DNA of 21,975 bases from Treponema sp. GTDB lineage: Bacteria > Spirochaetota > Spirochaetia > Treponematales > Breznakiellaceae. Both the position numbers and the translations under genes were made by a program. Positions within the stretch are counted from its first letter, which is position 1. Every line of letters starts with the position of its first letter. The stretch covers positions 1-21,975 of the forward strand of contig JAISWN010000197.1 of NCBI GenBank assembly GCA_031271075.1, given 5' to 3'. This document shows, in pieces, positions 13,575-21,833 of the stretch. The notes under the pieces were generated by a model, which saw only the letters and a list, made by a program, of their open reading frames with translations, was not told where the DNA came from and made no database searches.

Positions 13575-16500
13575 ATGCGGTCATTAGGAATTAACATAGG
13601 ATCCACCAGCTTAAAGATGGTGTTGGTTGACCAGACGGAAGAGCCGGTCAAGGTTATATGGAGCGCCGCCACCCCCCACGAAGGCGATTTTGGAGCGGCG
13701 GTCCGGAAATTGCTTGCCGAAGGCAGTATTCCCCGGAGTATTCCCGCCCTGGTTACCGGTAACGAGGGCCGTTTTATGTTTAACGCCGCGGGAACCCTGG
13801 AACCCCTCTGTGTAGAGGCCGCCCTTAGGGCTCTGGGGCTTAAGGCGGACGCGGTGGTATCCATGGGAGGGGAGGATCTGGTGGTCTATTCCCTCAATAA
13901 AGAGGGGAAGATCATCAATAACTTCTCCGGGAATAAATGCGCCTCCGGCACCGGGGAATTCCTTAAACAGCAGCTTGCCCGGATGGACATGACCCTGGCG
14001 GATATTGACAAGGTCCCCGACGACGCCAAGGTATATCCCCTTTCGACCCGCTGCTCGGTCTTTATGAAGAGCGACTGTACCCACCGGCTGAACAAGCGGG
14101 AGGCTACCAAGAACGATATTGTCCTTTCCCTTTCGGATGTGATGGCGGTTAAGGTTATCGACTTTCTCAAACGGGCAAAGATCAATTCCGGCCGGGTGGT
14201 TCTGACCGGGGGCATTACCCTGAACAGGCACATTATCCGTTTTATCCGGGAAAAACAGCCGGGGATTGAATTTGTTATCCCCGAAACCGCGCCGGTCTTT
14301 GAGGCTCTGGGCGCGGCGGTACTGGCCCCCCAGTCGGGAAGTCCCCTCCCGGCGGCGGAGCAGCTCTTAAAACCCAACGAGATCCGCTTTGGAACTCTGG
14401 AGGCCCTGAAAGACTGGGCCGGTAAGGTAAAGACATTTGAAAAGCCCGGCGGCAAGGTACGGAAAGGCCGTTCCTACATTCTGGGGGTGGACGGCGGTTC
14501 CACCACTACCAAGGCGTGCCTGGTGGATGCGGAAACCGACGAGATTACCGCCAGCCACTATGGCCGCACCCACGGTGATCCGGTTAAGGCCCTCAAGGAA
14601 TGTCTTAAGATCATTCAGGATAAGATCGCCGCCGATACGGGGGATAAGGCGGTGGACATCCGTCTGGTATCCACCACCGGTTCATCCCGGGAGATCCTCG
14701 GGGTTTTCCTGGAAACCCCCGGGGTCTATAACGAAATTATCGCCCACGCCGTGGGAACCACCTACTTCGATCCGGAGGTGGAGACCATTTTCGAAATTGG
14801 AGGCCAGGACGCCAAGTACGTGCTGCTTAAAAACGGGGTTCCCATTGATTATGCCATGAACGAAGCCTGTTCCGCGGGTACGGGTTCCTTCCTGGAAGAA
14901 TCCGCCTCGGGGGATCTGTCCATCCACAGCGCCAAAGACATAGGTCCCATAGCCTTAAACGCCGACGCTCCCCTCAAGTTCGGGGAGCACTGTTCCGCCT
15001 TTATCAACAGCGATATCCGCAAGGCGGTTCAGCAAGGGGCTACCAAGGAGAATATAACCGCCGGTATTGTCTGTTCCATCGTAGCGAACTACCTTAACCG
15101 GGTAGTGGGGAACCGTACCATTGGGGGAAAGATCTTCCTCCAGGGCGGGGTGGCCAAGAATATCGCCGTTCCCCTGGCCTTTGCGATGATGCTGGACAAG
15201 GAGATCCTGGTTCCCCCTTCGCCGGAACTTATGGGCTGTTTCGGGGTGGCCCTGCTGGCAAAGCGCAAGGCCGCGGACGGCCTTCTTGCGGAAAAGACCG
15301 TGGATATCGACGAGCTTTTAAGCCGGGAGATAAACTACGAGCGGGTCTTTACCTGCCGTTCCTGCGATAACCGCTGTCCCATTCAGGTACTTTCGGTGGG
15401 CGTACAGGATCACAAGTATATGTTCGGCGGCCGCTGTAACAAATACACCAACATGCGGAAGGCGGTATCGAACTTACAGTCCGCGGATGCGCCGGTTTTT
15501 GACTATGTGGAGAAGCGGCAGCGGATGCTCTTCGAGGAATTTGCCGCGCCGGCAAAGAGTGAAGCTATACGGGTGGATAGTGATGATCCCGTAGTTGCGG
15601 CATTGCCGGACACCCCTTACTCTCCTCAATATAAACGGAACTTTGTAGTCGGTATCCCCCGGGCCTTTTCGGTCCATACCCTCTATCCCCTCTATTCATG
15701 GTTCTTCCACGAACTGGGCATTAAAACCTTCCTTTCCACTGAAGTAGCCCACGCCGGGGTAGCCCGGGCGGAATCGACCTACTGTTTCCCCGCGGAGATA
15801 GCCCACGGGGCGGTGCAGGATTGTCTGGACAAGGGCGCGGATTATGTGCTTCTGCCCCATTTTAGGGACATGCCCAGCTACGAAGAAGAGGTTCACGCCA
15901 ACTTCTGTCCTATTACCCAGAGTCTTCCCTACTATATAGACAAGGCCTTTCCCGATGTAGATAAAAAGCGCTGGCTTCCCCTGGTGGTAAGTTTTAAGTT
16001 CGGTGAAGGCAAGGCGCTGGAGCTTTTTAACCTGATGACCGAAAAGCTGGGGATAGGCGCAGCGGAAACCGAAGCGGCCTTTACCAAGGCCCTGGCGAAA
16101 CAGCAGGCCTACTTTGACGCTATTAAAAAACTGGGAGAGGAGGCCCTGGAGGATGCCCGCCGGGCGAACCGGCCGGTGATAGCCCTTTTGGGGCGGCCCT
16201 ATAACGCCTTTACCGCGGAGGCCAATATGGGGATCCCCAGGAAATTTACCACCCGGGGCTACTCCATTGTGCCCTTCGACATTCTGCCTTTCCAGGACGA
16301 AAAGATCTTCCCCAATATGTACTGGTACTATGGCCAGCAGGATGTAAAGGCCTCGAACTTCCTCAAAAAAGAAGACAATATCTACGTTACCTATATCACC
16401 AACTTTTCCTGCGCCCCCGATTCCTTCATCCTCCACTACCTCAAATGGGCCATGGGGCAGAAGCCCTTCCTGGTGCTGGAGTTGGATTCCCACTCCGCCG

Positions 16501-18176
16501 ACGCCGGGGTCGATACCCGGGTGGAGGCATTTCTGGATATCATCGACGGATACCGGGCCAAGAAGACCGAGCTTGAGGCGGAGCGTTACAGCAATGGCTG
16601 GCGCTTTGTCTATGACAGGAACGCCCCCGCCGGCGAAGAGATACGGATCGACAACGACAAGACCGGAGAGCGGGTTCCTATCAGGAATAACAAGCGGGTC
16701 AAGGTGCTTCTTTCCAACATGGGAGCCATTTCCACCGAGTATATGGGCGCCGCGGTCCGCAGTCTGGGGATCAATGCCGAGGCCATGCCGGTGGCTACCG
16801 GCAAGACTATTCAGATAGCCCGGGCCCATGCGTCGGGGAAAGAATGTGTTCCCAGCCATCTGGTTCTGGGAAGCGCGCTTCAGTTTTTCTTCGGCGACAG
16901 ATACCGCAAGGACGAGCTCTACCTGCTCTTTGTTCCCATCACCACCGGTCCCTGCCGGACCGGCCAGTACTTTGTCTACTACGAAAATCTTTTTAAGGAT
17001 CTGCGCCTGGAAAATGTGGTGGTCTTTATCCTTTCCGCGGACAATTCCTACGGAGAACTGGGGCCGGGTTTTGCCAAGGAAATGTGGAAGGGAATTGTCC
17101 TTTCCGACTACCTCAAGGATATACAGACCGCGCTCAAAGCGGTGGCGGTGAACCCCGAAAAGGCCCTGGCGGATTACGAGCGGTCCTGGCGCCGGGTCAT
17201 GGATGCGGTGGAGCATGAGCCCAAACGAATCTGGAAGGAACTGCAGCAGGTTGCCCGGGATGTCCGGACGATACCCCTTAAACGCCGGGTGGCGGATTGT
17301 CCCAAGGTGCTTATCGTGGGGGAAATCTATGTCCGCCGGGACGATTTTGCCGTGGGGGAACTTACGGACCTGATGAGCGAACGGGGTATTGTGGTAAAGG
17401 TGTCGGGTATTGCCGAGTGGATCCACTATCTGGATTTTGTCCGGGAGTACGCCCTTAAGAAGCTGATCAAGCTGGAGAAGCCCGTCAGGCGGATCTTCTC
17501 CAAACCTTACCGGGATCTTAAAAAGCTGGGGATCGAAGAGTGGTGGAAACATTCCATAGAAAAAAAGGTGCTCTCCATCCTTGAGCCCACGGGACTTATC
17601 CCCAAAACGCCCCACGACATGCATCAGATAATGGAGAATGCCCAGCGGCACTTTGTCAATCTGGAGCTTAACTCGGAGATTGCCGTTTCCAGCGGGGTTG
17701 CCGCTACCGCCATGGAGCAGGGCTATTCGGGGATTGTCAACATCTCTCCCTTCGCCTGTCTCATAGGCCGGGTCATCGAGGGCCTCTTTACCCCCTGGGC
17801 CCGGGAGCGGAACTACCCGGCCCTGTCGGTGGAGGTGGACGGGAATCTGCTGCCCCCGAATATCGTGAACAAACTGAATATCTTTATGGTGAACGTACTG
17901 CGCTTTAAGGGAAACAACGACCTTTCCGGGCTTATCGACAAGGCGGGGAGCCATAACCGCCGCTTTAACATCTATGGAGACGAAAACGGCCCCGGAAATG
18001 GAAACGGCTCCAGGGGCGGGATGAAGCAGAAGGCGGTTGGCCATGCGGCCGCCGGCCGCGCCGATAGAACGGCCTGTACGGCGGTGGACTGCGCCGGCTG
18101 TACCGGTGTAACCGGGGACTGCGCCGAAACAATGAACACCAAGGCAGCGAGGTTGGACATTTTAAAAAGTAACTGA
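13575..18176 (+). CDS. Fused activase / 2-hydroxyacyl-CoA dehydratase-like protein (BadF/BadG, DUF2229, HgdB-like)
   Basis: The product is 1533 residues. Two BadF/BadG/BcrA-type ASKHA ATPase domains come first (about 1-270, GINIGSTSLKM; about 300-580, GVDGGSTTTKACLVD). Each has the cluster-ligand cysteines of activases: C122 in NKCASGTGEF with C160, and C432 in EACSAGTGSF with C473. A short cysteine zone (C594, C597, C601, C621) links to a dehydratase-like half with DUF2229 and HgdB-like features. That half has six cysteines in two sets: C737 (YCFPAE), C778 (FCPITQ), C946 (FSCAPDS), and C1091 (ECVPSH), C1127 (GPCRTGQ), C1395 (FACLIG). Known relatives use ATP-driven electron transfer to reduce difficult substrates; the substrate here is unknown. 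The tail has C1501, C1506, C1509 and C1516. The last residues LDILKSN and the stop come from an inserted IS. Ribosome site TTGAGG at 13565. Confidence 0.88.
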   Translation: MRSLGINIGSTSLKMVLVDQTEEPVKVIWSAATPHEGDFGAAVRKLLAEGSIPRSIPALVTGNEGRFMFNAAGTLEPLCVEAALRALGLKADAVVSMGGEDLVVYSLNKEGKIINNFSGNKCASGTGEFLKQQLARMDMTLADIDKVPDDAKVYPLSTRCSVFMKSDCTHRLNKREATKNDIVLSLSDVMAVKVIDFLKRAKINSGRVVLTGGITLNRHIIRFIREKQPGIEFVIPETAPVFEALGAAVLAPQSGSPLPAAEQLLKPNEIRFGTLEALKDWAGKVKTFEKPGGKVRKGRSYILGVDGGSTTTKACLVDAETDEITASHYGRTHGDPVKALKECLKIIQDKIAADTGDKAVDIRLVSTTGSSREILGVFLETPGVYNEIIAHAVGTTYFDPEVETIFEIGGQDAKYVLLKNGVPIDYAMNEACSAGTGSFLEESASGDLSIHSAKDIGPIALNADAPLKFGEHCSAFINSDIRKAVQQGATKENITAGIVCSIVANYLNRVVGNRTIGGKIFLQGGVAKNIAVPLAFAMMLDKEILVPPSPELMGCFGVALLAKRKAADGLLAEKTVDIDELLSREINYERVFTCRSCDNRCPIQVLSVGVQDHKYMFGGRCNKYTNMRKAVSNLQSADAPVFDYVEKRQRMLFEEFAAPAKSEAIRVDSDDPVVAALPDTPYSPQYKRNFVVGIPRAFSVHTLYPLYSWFFHELGIKTFLSTEVAHAGVARAESTYCFPAEIAHGAVQDCLDKGADYVLLPHFRDMPSYEEEVHANFCPITQSLPYYIDKAFPDVDKKRWLPLVVSFKFGEGKALELFNLMTEKLGIGAAETEAAFTKALAKQQAYFDAIKKLGEEALEDARRANRPVIALLGRPYNAFTAEANMGIPRKFTTRGYSIVPFDILPFQDEKIFPNMYWYYGQQDVKASNFLKKEDNIYVTYITNFSCAPDSFILHYLKWAMGQKPFLVLELDSHSADAGVDTRVEAFLDIIDGYRAKKTELEAERYSNGWRFVYDRNAPAGEEIRIDNDKTGERVPIRNNKRVKVLLSNMGAISTEYMGAAVRSLGINAEAMPVATGKTIQIARAHASGKECVPSHLVLGSALQFFFGDRYRKDELYLLFVPITTGPCRTGQYFVYYENLFKDLRLENVVVFILSADNSYGELGPGFAKEMWKGIVLSDYLKDIQTALKAVAVNPEKALADYERSWRRVMDAVEHEPKRIWKELQQVARDVRTIPLKRRVADCPKVLIVGEIYVRRDDFAVGELTDLMSERGIVVKVSGIAEWIHYLDFVREYALKKLIKLEKPVRRIFSKPYRDLKKLGIEEWWKHSIEKKVLSILEPTGLIPKTPHDMHQIMENAQRHFVNLELNSEIAVSSGVAATAMEQGYSGIVNISPFACLIGRVIEGLFTPWARERNYPALSVEVDGNLLPPNIVNKLNIFMVNVLRFKGNNDLSGLIDKAGSHNRRFNIYGDENGPGNGNGSRGGMKQKAVGHAAAGRADRTACTAVDCAGCTGVTGDCAETMNTKAARLDILKSN

Positions 18177-18209
18177 AACCTCTTGGGTTGGACATTTAGA
18201 AAAGGTAAC
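18153..18209 (+). repeat. Left end repeats of the IS
   Basis: TTGGACATTTTAAAAAGTAA (18153-18172) and TTGGACATTTAGAAAAGGTA (18188-18207) are near-identical direct copies, each followed by C, at an offset of 35 bases. The first contains both the stop of the activase frame (TGA 18174-18176) and the stop of the transposase (18164-18162). Confidence 0.85.
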
Positions 18210-19424
18210 TTTAGCCTTGTAGATTTCCAAAAGGTTATCTATGGCATGATTCAGGTTATACTGTAGTTCTACCGGATTAAGCAAGGTCCGCTCCGCCGTG
18301 AGCCGCTTTCTTTCCGCATCTGTCAGGGAGGATTCCATGAGCCGCTGGTAGGGTGTCTTGAGTCCCTTGTCGTAGACCTTAACAATCTTTGAGCCAACTT
18401 TTGTCTTGCTGCGGAGTTTTTTGTTGGGGATGAAATAATTGACCAGCGGGCAGAGGAATTCGTAGACGCGGTTCAGGGCGTTGCATTCTTTCAGGGTGTC
18501 GTAGCGCAATAAGCCGGCATAGTTTCTGACGAAGGCGTTATTTTTCTGTTCTGCGAAACAGTTGTCGTTTTTGTGGTAGGAGCGGCTGTGTGAAAGGCCG
18601 AGGGTTTTGACAAGCTGGACCCAGTCGATAGTGTCGTGGTTAATAAACTCCGAGCCGCAATCGCTGTGAAACTCGATGATGTTGAACAGGCTTTCCGTGT
18701 AGGTTTTCTTGAGTCCTTCCAAGGTCCACTTGTGGGCCTTGTTGAGCAGGCCGTAGAGCCATATCCAGCCTGATGACACGTCGGTGACGGTGAGGGTGAG
18801 GTTAAATTCCCCCGAATCGGTGTCCCCGCAGTGGTGTACCGTGTCTGTTTGGCAAAATCCGGGGGTATTTCGCTCCTGGTCGGTGTAATGCGTCCTGACG
18901 GGTACCTTTTTAAGCAGCGTCTCCGCGGCCCTTTTTGTGCCCGATATGCCCCGTAATTCTTCTGCATCCTTGACCGGTTTTAGAAGGCGGTCAATCTGCC
19001 TCCCCGATATGGCAACCAACTGCGCCCGTATTCCCGGCGTTATGTGAAATTCCGGCTTCCTGCTCGCGGCGAGAAAACCAATATTTTGCCGTATGATTTC
19101 GGCAAGGTACGGCCCGCATTTGCACCGGTAAAACCACCAGATTTTTTCAAGACAGTCCACGGTCTCTTTGGTGTACATCCTCTTGCCCAGCCGGTTCTTC
19201 GGACGCGGCTTTTTCTCAGGCCTCAGGACAACCGTTTTCCCGCCCGTTACCAGCGTTGCCCGCGCAGGGCGTTTCGCCAGAACCCGGATCGCGTACTTTC
19301 TGGCGTACCCTGTCAGTTTGACCAATTGGTCAAGAATAAGCCCCTTTGCTTTCTTGTCCGCCTTCTGGTAATTGGCCTTGGTTTCCCGTATGACGGCCTT
19401 TCTTTCGCTCATATGCAACCCCAT
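18162..19424 (-). CDS. IS transposase, DDE integrase (rve) type
   Basis: The product is 420 residues. An N-terminal helix-turn-helix-like region (VKLTGYARKYAIRVLA) precedes the integrase core. The acidic triad is D194 (CQTDTVHHCGD), D255 (EFHSDCGSEF) and E292 (NDNCFAEQKN), a DD(36)E arrangement of the retroviral-integrase superfamily. The enzyme cuts and joins the IS ends. ATG 19424 has a strong GGAGGT ribosome site at 19434-19429. The frame is intact, so the element may still be active. Its last seven codons run into the left terminal repeat. The precise IS family cannot be named from sequence alone; the NDN-EQKN motif places it near IS481/IS3-like or unclassified rve elements. Confidence 0.88.
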   Translation of the reverse strand: MGLHMSERKAVIRETKANYQKADKKAKGLILDQLVKLTGYARKYAIRVLAKRPARATLVTGGKTVVLRPEKKPRPKNRLGKRMYTKETVDCLEKIWWFYRCKCGPYLAEIIRQNIGFLAASRKPEFHITPGIRAQLVAISGRQIDRLLKPVKDAEELRGISGTKRAAETLLKKVPVRTHYTDQERNTPGFCQTDTVHHCGDTDSGEFNLTLTVTDVSSGWIWLYGLLNKAHKWTLEGLKKTYTESLFNIIEFHSDCGSEFINHDTIDWVQLVKTLGLSHSRSYHKNDNCFAEQKNNAFVRNYAGLLRYDTLKECNALNRVYEFLCPLVNYFIPNKKLRSKTKVGSKIVKVYDKGLKTPYQRLMESSLTDAERKRLTAERTLLNPVELQYNLNHAIDNLLEIYKAKVTFSKCPTQEVSVTF

Positions 19425-19462
19425 TTTTACCTCCAGTTCCCGCTGGAAGTATGAAATTTTGG

Positions 19463-19515
19463 GTTACATTTTCATAATGTCCAAAACCGCCCTTTTCGGT
19501 TACTTTTTCGATGTC
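19463..19515 (-). repeat. Right end repeats of the IS
   Basis: GTTACATTTTCATAATGTCC (19463-19482) and GTTACTTTTTCGATGTC (19499-19515) are inverted relative to the left-end copies and offset by 36 bases, so both ends have the same two-site layout. Confidence 0.85.
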
Positions 19516-19528
19516 TCACTGCGCTGTC

Positions 19529-19557
19529 TTTTCAATTCTCCCATCTTCGTTTACTAT
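19529..19557 (+). promoter_or_regulatory. Possible promoter of the P83/100 gene
   Basis: TTTTCA (19529-19534), 17 bases, TACTAT (19552-19557). Transcription would start near 19564, within the ribosome site, so the leader would be very short. The -35 match is weak. Confidence 0.25.
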
Positions 19558-19576
19558 AAAGGAAAGGAGTAAAACG

Positions 19577-21178
19577 ATGAAACACTCCAGGATACTGCGA
19601 GGGACCGGCCCGGAAGGGCGAACCGGATTTTTTGGAGCGGTTCTTTTAGGGATACTGCTCTGCGTCCCCTTTAGCGCCGGGGCCCAGGAAGCGGTAGACA
19701 GTAACGAGCTGGAAAGAAATCAGGCGCCGGTGGTCTTTATCAACTATGGGGGACCCTACGCCAGAATAGAAACCAGGGAACAGATTAGGGCCATCGGTAC
19801 GGGCCTGGGTATAAGCGTCCGGAACGGAAACGCCAGGACCGGGCCCTTAAACCGGTATTTTGTCATCCACTCCGTGTCCGGCCCGGACGGGGACAGGCTT
19901 GACGCGGATATCTTCGGGCTTGGGGTGGATGTGGGGGTCGATCATATCCGCAATCTCAGGACCATCATCCAGGGCTACCTCCAGGAAAGTTACGGCTACT
20001 CCGCGGAGGACGCGGCCCTGCTGGCCCAGTATATCACCATCTACAACGCGGTGTTCCGGGGTAACTGGAATTACTTTGATTCCCGGTACAAACAGCCGGT
20101 CCTTGGGGATTTGAATCCCGAAAAGGCGGGGCTTTCCATCCGTTTTGATGAATGGCCCGGCAGAACCCTCATGGTGATTCCCCTGGGTACGGGGAGAAGC
20201 GGTTCCCTGAGCGCGGTAGATACCGGTTCCATCGGCTCCCCGGAGGTGGTGGAGGAGTTGCGCCGGGAGGATGACCGGGGGATCGAAGAACGCAAAGATA
20301 TGGTGGATCTGAAGGAGCGGGAAGCGGACCAGGCCGCCCAGGAAGCCGCCCTGCAGCGGGAGGCTATTGCCGAAGAGGAACGGCGGATCGCCGAAGAACG
20401 GGCCGCGGCGGCCAGGGAACGGGAAGAGATAGCCCGGCAGCGGCAGCAAAACGAAGAGGAACAGCGGAGCGAACAGCAGCGGCGGCAGGAACAGGAGCGG
20501 ATAGCCGCCAGGGAAGCGGAGGCGGCTAAACAGGAAACGGAGCTGGACAAGCGGGAACAGGACCTGGACCAGCAGCGGACCGAGGCCGCCGCTTCGGAGG
20601 CCCGGGCGGAGCAGAAAACCGCCGAGGCCCAGCAGGAACGGGAAGATATTGCCCGGGACCAGCAGGAGCTAATCGACCAGGCCGCCCAGCCGCAGACGGC
20701 GGCGGGCGTTTTGGGGGTGCGGATCGTCAATGCCGATTCATCCCTGGGCCGGATAGTGCAGATAAACCCCAACATCGGCAGCGAACTGCGGTCCTCGTCC
20801 CTGAATACGGTAAACGCCAGGACCGTTACCTTTATCCAGGGCAAGCTGCTGGCGGTGGCCGGGGAGAACCGGGGCAACGGCGCCATCAGGCTGGTGGAGA
20901 TAAGCCTCCAAACCCTGGAGATGCTCCGGCAGGGGGATGACGACATCCATCCCGGCAGCCTTCTCTGGGTCAACGGAGGGGATCTCTATGCCATTACCGT
21001 CTCCAAGGGGATCCTTAACCTGGCCCGGTTCAATACGGACTTTGTCCTCCAGACCAAATCCGCCATAGCGGTACATCCCCATGCGTCGGTTGTCTTCCAG
21101 GAGAACCGGCTCTTGACCCAGTACGGCGATGGCAGGGCGGCGATTCTTGACGCCAAGACCCTGGCGGAGATACGGTAG
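19577..21178 (+). CDS. P83/100 family protein
   Basis: The product is 533 residues and resembles the spirochaete P83/100 family (Borrelia p83/100 antigen and its treponemal relatives). A signal peptide is visible (hydrophobic FFGAVLLGILLCVPFSAGA, cleavage likely at A36/Q37). The conserved N-terminal domain follows (VVFINYGGPYARIETREQIR, and NRYFVIHSVSGPDGDRLDAD). A charged, Glu/Arg/Gln-rich coiled coil spans about residues 225-372. The C-terminal part is beta-rich and propeller-like (LGVRIVNADSSLGRIVQINP). It is probably periplasmic or envelope-associated; function is unknown in the family. ATG 19577 has a very good GGAAAGGAG site at 19561-19569. The IS ends about 60 bases upstream, so the original promoter may have been displaced. 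Confidence 0.88.
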   Translation: MKHSRILRGTGPEGRTGFFGAVLLGILLCVPFSAGAQEAVDSNELERNQAPVVFINYGGPYARIETREQIRAIGTGLGISVRNGNARTGPLNRYFVIHSVSGPDGDRLDADIFGLGVDVGVDHIRNLRTIIQGYLQESYGYSAEDAALLAQYITIYNAVFRGNWNYFDSRYKQPVLGDLNPEKAGLSIRFDEWPGRTLMVIPLGTGRSGSLSAVDTGSIGSPEVVEELRREDDRGIEERKDMVDLKEREADQAAQEAALQREAIAEEERRIAEERAAAAREREEIARQRQQNEEEQRSEQQRRQEQERIAAREAEAAKQETELDKREQDLDQQRTEAAASEARAEQKTAEAQQEREDIARDQQELIDQAAQPQTAAGVLGVRIVNADSSLGRIVQINPNIGSELRSSSLNTVNARTVTFIQGKLLAVAGENRGNGAIRLVEISLQTLEMLRQGDDDIHPGSLLWVNGGDLYAITVSKGILNLARFNTDFVLQTKSAIAVHPHASVVFQENRLLTQYGDGRAAILDAKTLAEIR

Positions 21179-21320
21179 CGGGACTCAAGCGGACGCCGCC
21201 GGCGTCATGGATAAGGGCCTTATCCATGACGGGAACGGCGGTCCACGGCAAATGACCAACATGCCCCGCATCGCAATGGCGTTTACGCCATTGCGCCGGA
21301 TCGGCGTGATATCGCGGAGC
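21179..21320. other. Convergent intergenic region with stacked hairpins
   Basis: Three strong inverted repeats lie between the P83/100 stop and the hemerythrin stop. They are GACGCC/GGCGTC (21192-21206), CGTCATGGATAAGG/CCTTATCCATGACG (21203-21231) and CGCAATGGCG/CGCCATTGCG (21272-21295). The first two share bases and cannot form together. None is followed by a T-run on either strand, so a terminator role is possible but not canonical. Confidence 0.75.
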
Positions 21321-21788
21321 TTAGATCTCGACCATGGCCTCTAAGGATTCGTTGTCCACCTTGCCCTGGTTTTTAAGATCGTCGAGGAAGTAGGCATACT
21401 CCTTATCCGAACCGGCAATGTGGTTCAATACCCAGTCCCGGAGAAAGCGGGCAAGATCCTTGGGGCTCATCTTCTTTCCCCCCTCAAAGTCCCTGATAAT
21501 CCGCAGTACGTCGGCGACAAAATCCTCATGCTGCTTCTTATGAACCGCATAACCGGGATAGTCCAGGGGTTCCAGGATCTGCTCCTCCGTCCCAAAATGG
21601 GTCTTGGCATAGGCCGCCGCCCCCTGGACGGTTTTCATAAAGGAAATCTCCGCGGTCTCCCTGCCTTTGAGGCAGCTCTGGAAAAGATCGTTGGTCATCC
21701 GTACCAGTTCCTTGTGCTGGGCGTCTATCAGGGGGACCCCTACGGAATAGCCGTCGTTCCAGGTAACTTCTGAATCGTTGTCATTCAT
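21321..21788 (-). CDS. Bacteriohemerythrin
   Basis: The product is 155 residues from the preferred start. It is a four-helix oxygen-binding protein with a diiron site. All ligand motifs are visible: H in DAQHKELV, HFGTEE, HKKQH and HIAGSD, in the usual H, HxxxE, HxxxH, HxxxxD order. VTWNDGYSVGV is the standard opening of the family and supports ATG 21788. An in-frame ATG at 21833 would add 15 unconserved residues and cannot be excluded. A promoter-like TTGCCA-N17-TATTTT (21823-21795) ends seven bases before ATG 21788, which would give a nearly leaderless message. The role may be oxygen sensing, storage or scavenging in an anaerobe; there is no fused signalling domain. Confidence 0.9.
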   Translation of the reverse strand: MNDNDSEVTWNDGYSVGVPLIDAQHKELVRMTNDLFQSCLKGRETAEISFMKTVQGAAAYAKTHFGTEEQILEPLDYPGYAVHKKQHEDFVADVLRIIRDFEGGKKMSPKDLARFLRDWVLNHIAGSDKEYAYFLDDLKNQGKVDNESLEAMVEI

Positions 21789-21833
21789 AGCATCAAAATA
21801 AACGCTATTTCCCGGTTTGGCAACACCGCGCAT

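Larger units (their letters stand above)
18145..19523 (-). mobile_element. Insertion sequence with rve-type transposase and doubled end repeats
   Basis: The element is about 1.37 kb with one transposase gene on the minus strand. Each end has two copies of a site reading roughly GGACATT-NN-AAAA-GTAAC: 18153-18173 and 18188-18209 at the left, and inverted 19499-19515 and 19463-19484 at the right. Spacing is 35-36 bases at both ends. Similarity may extend outward to GCAGCGAG (left) and GCAGTGAG (right, inverted). The exact borders and target duplication are not clear. Base composition is less GC-rich than the neighbouring genes. It sits between the activase and the P83/100 gene. The IS family is not assigned. 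Confidence 0.82.

Noticed and set aside
15696..18044. Long open frame on the minus strand inside the activase gene (782 codons)
   Set aside because: It is opposite a gene with clear conserved domains; the GC-rich third positions leave few stops on the other strand and the translation shows no recognisable motif.
18120..19535. Target site duplication flanking the IS
   Set aside because: No convincing direct repeat could be found; GCAGCGAG and GCAGTGAG are inverted and seem to belong to the element ends.
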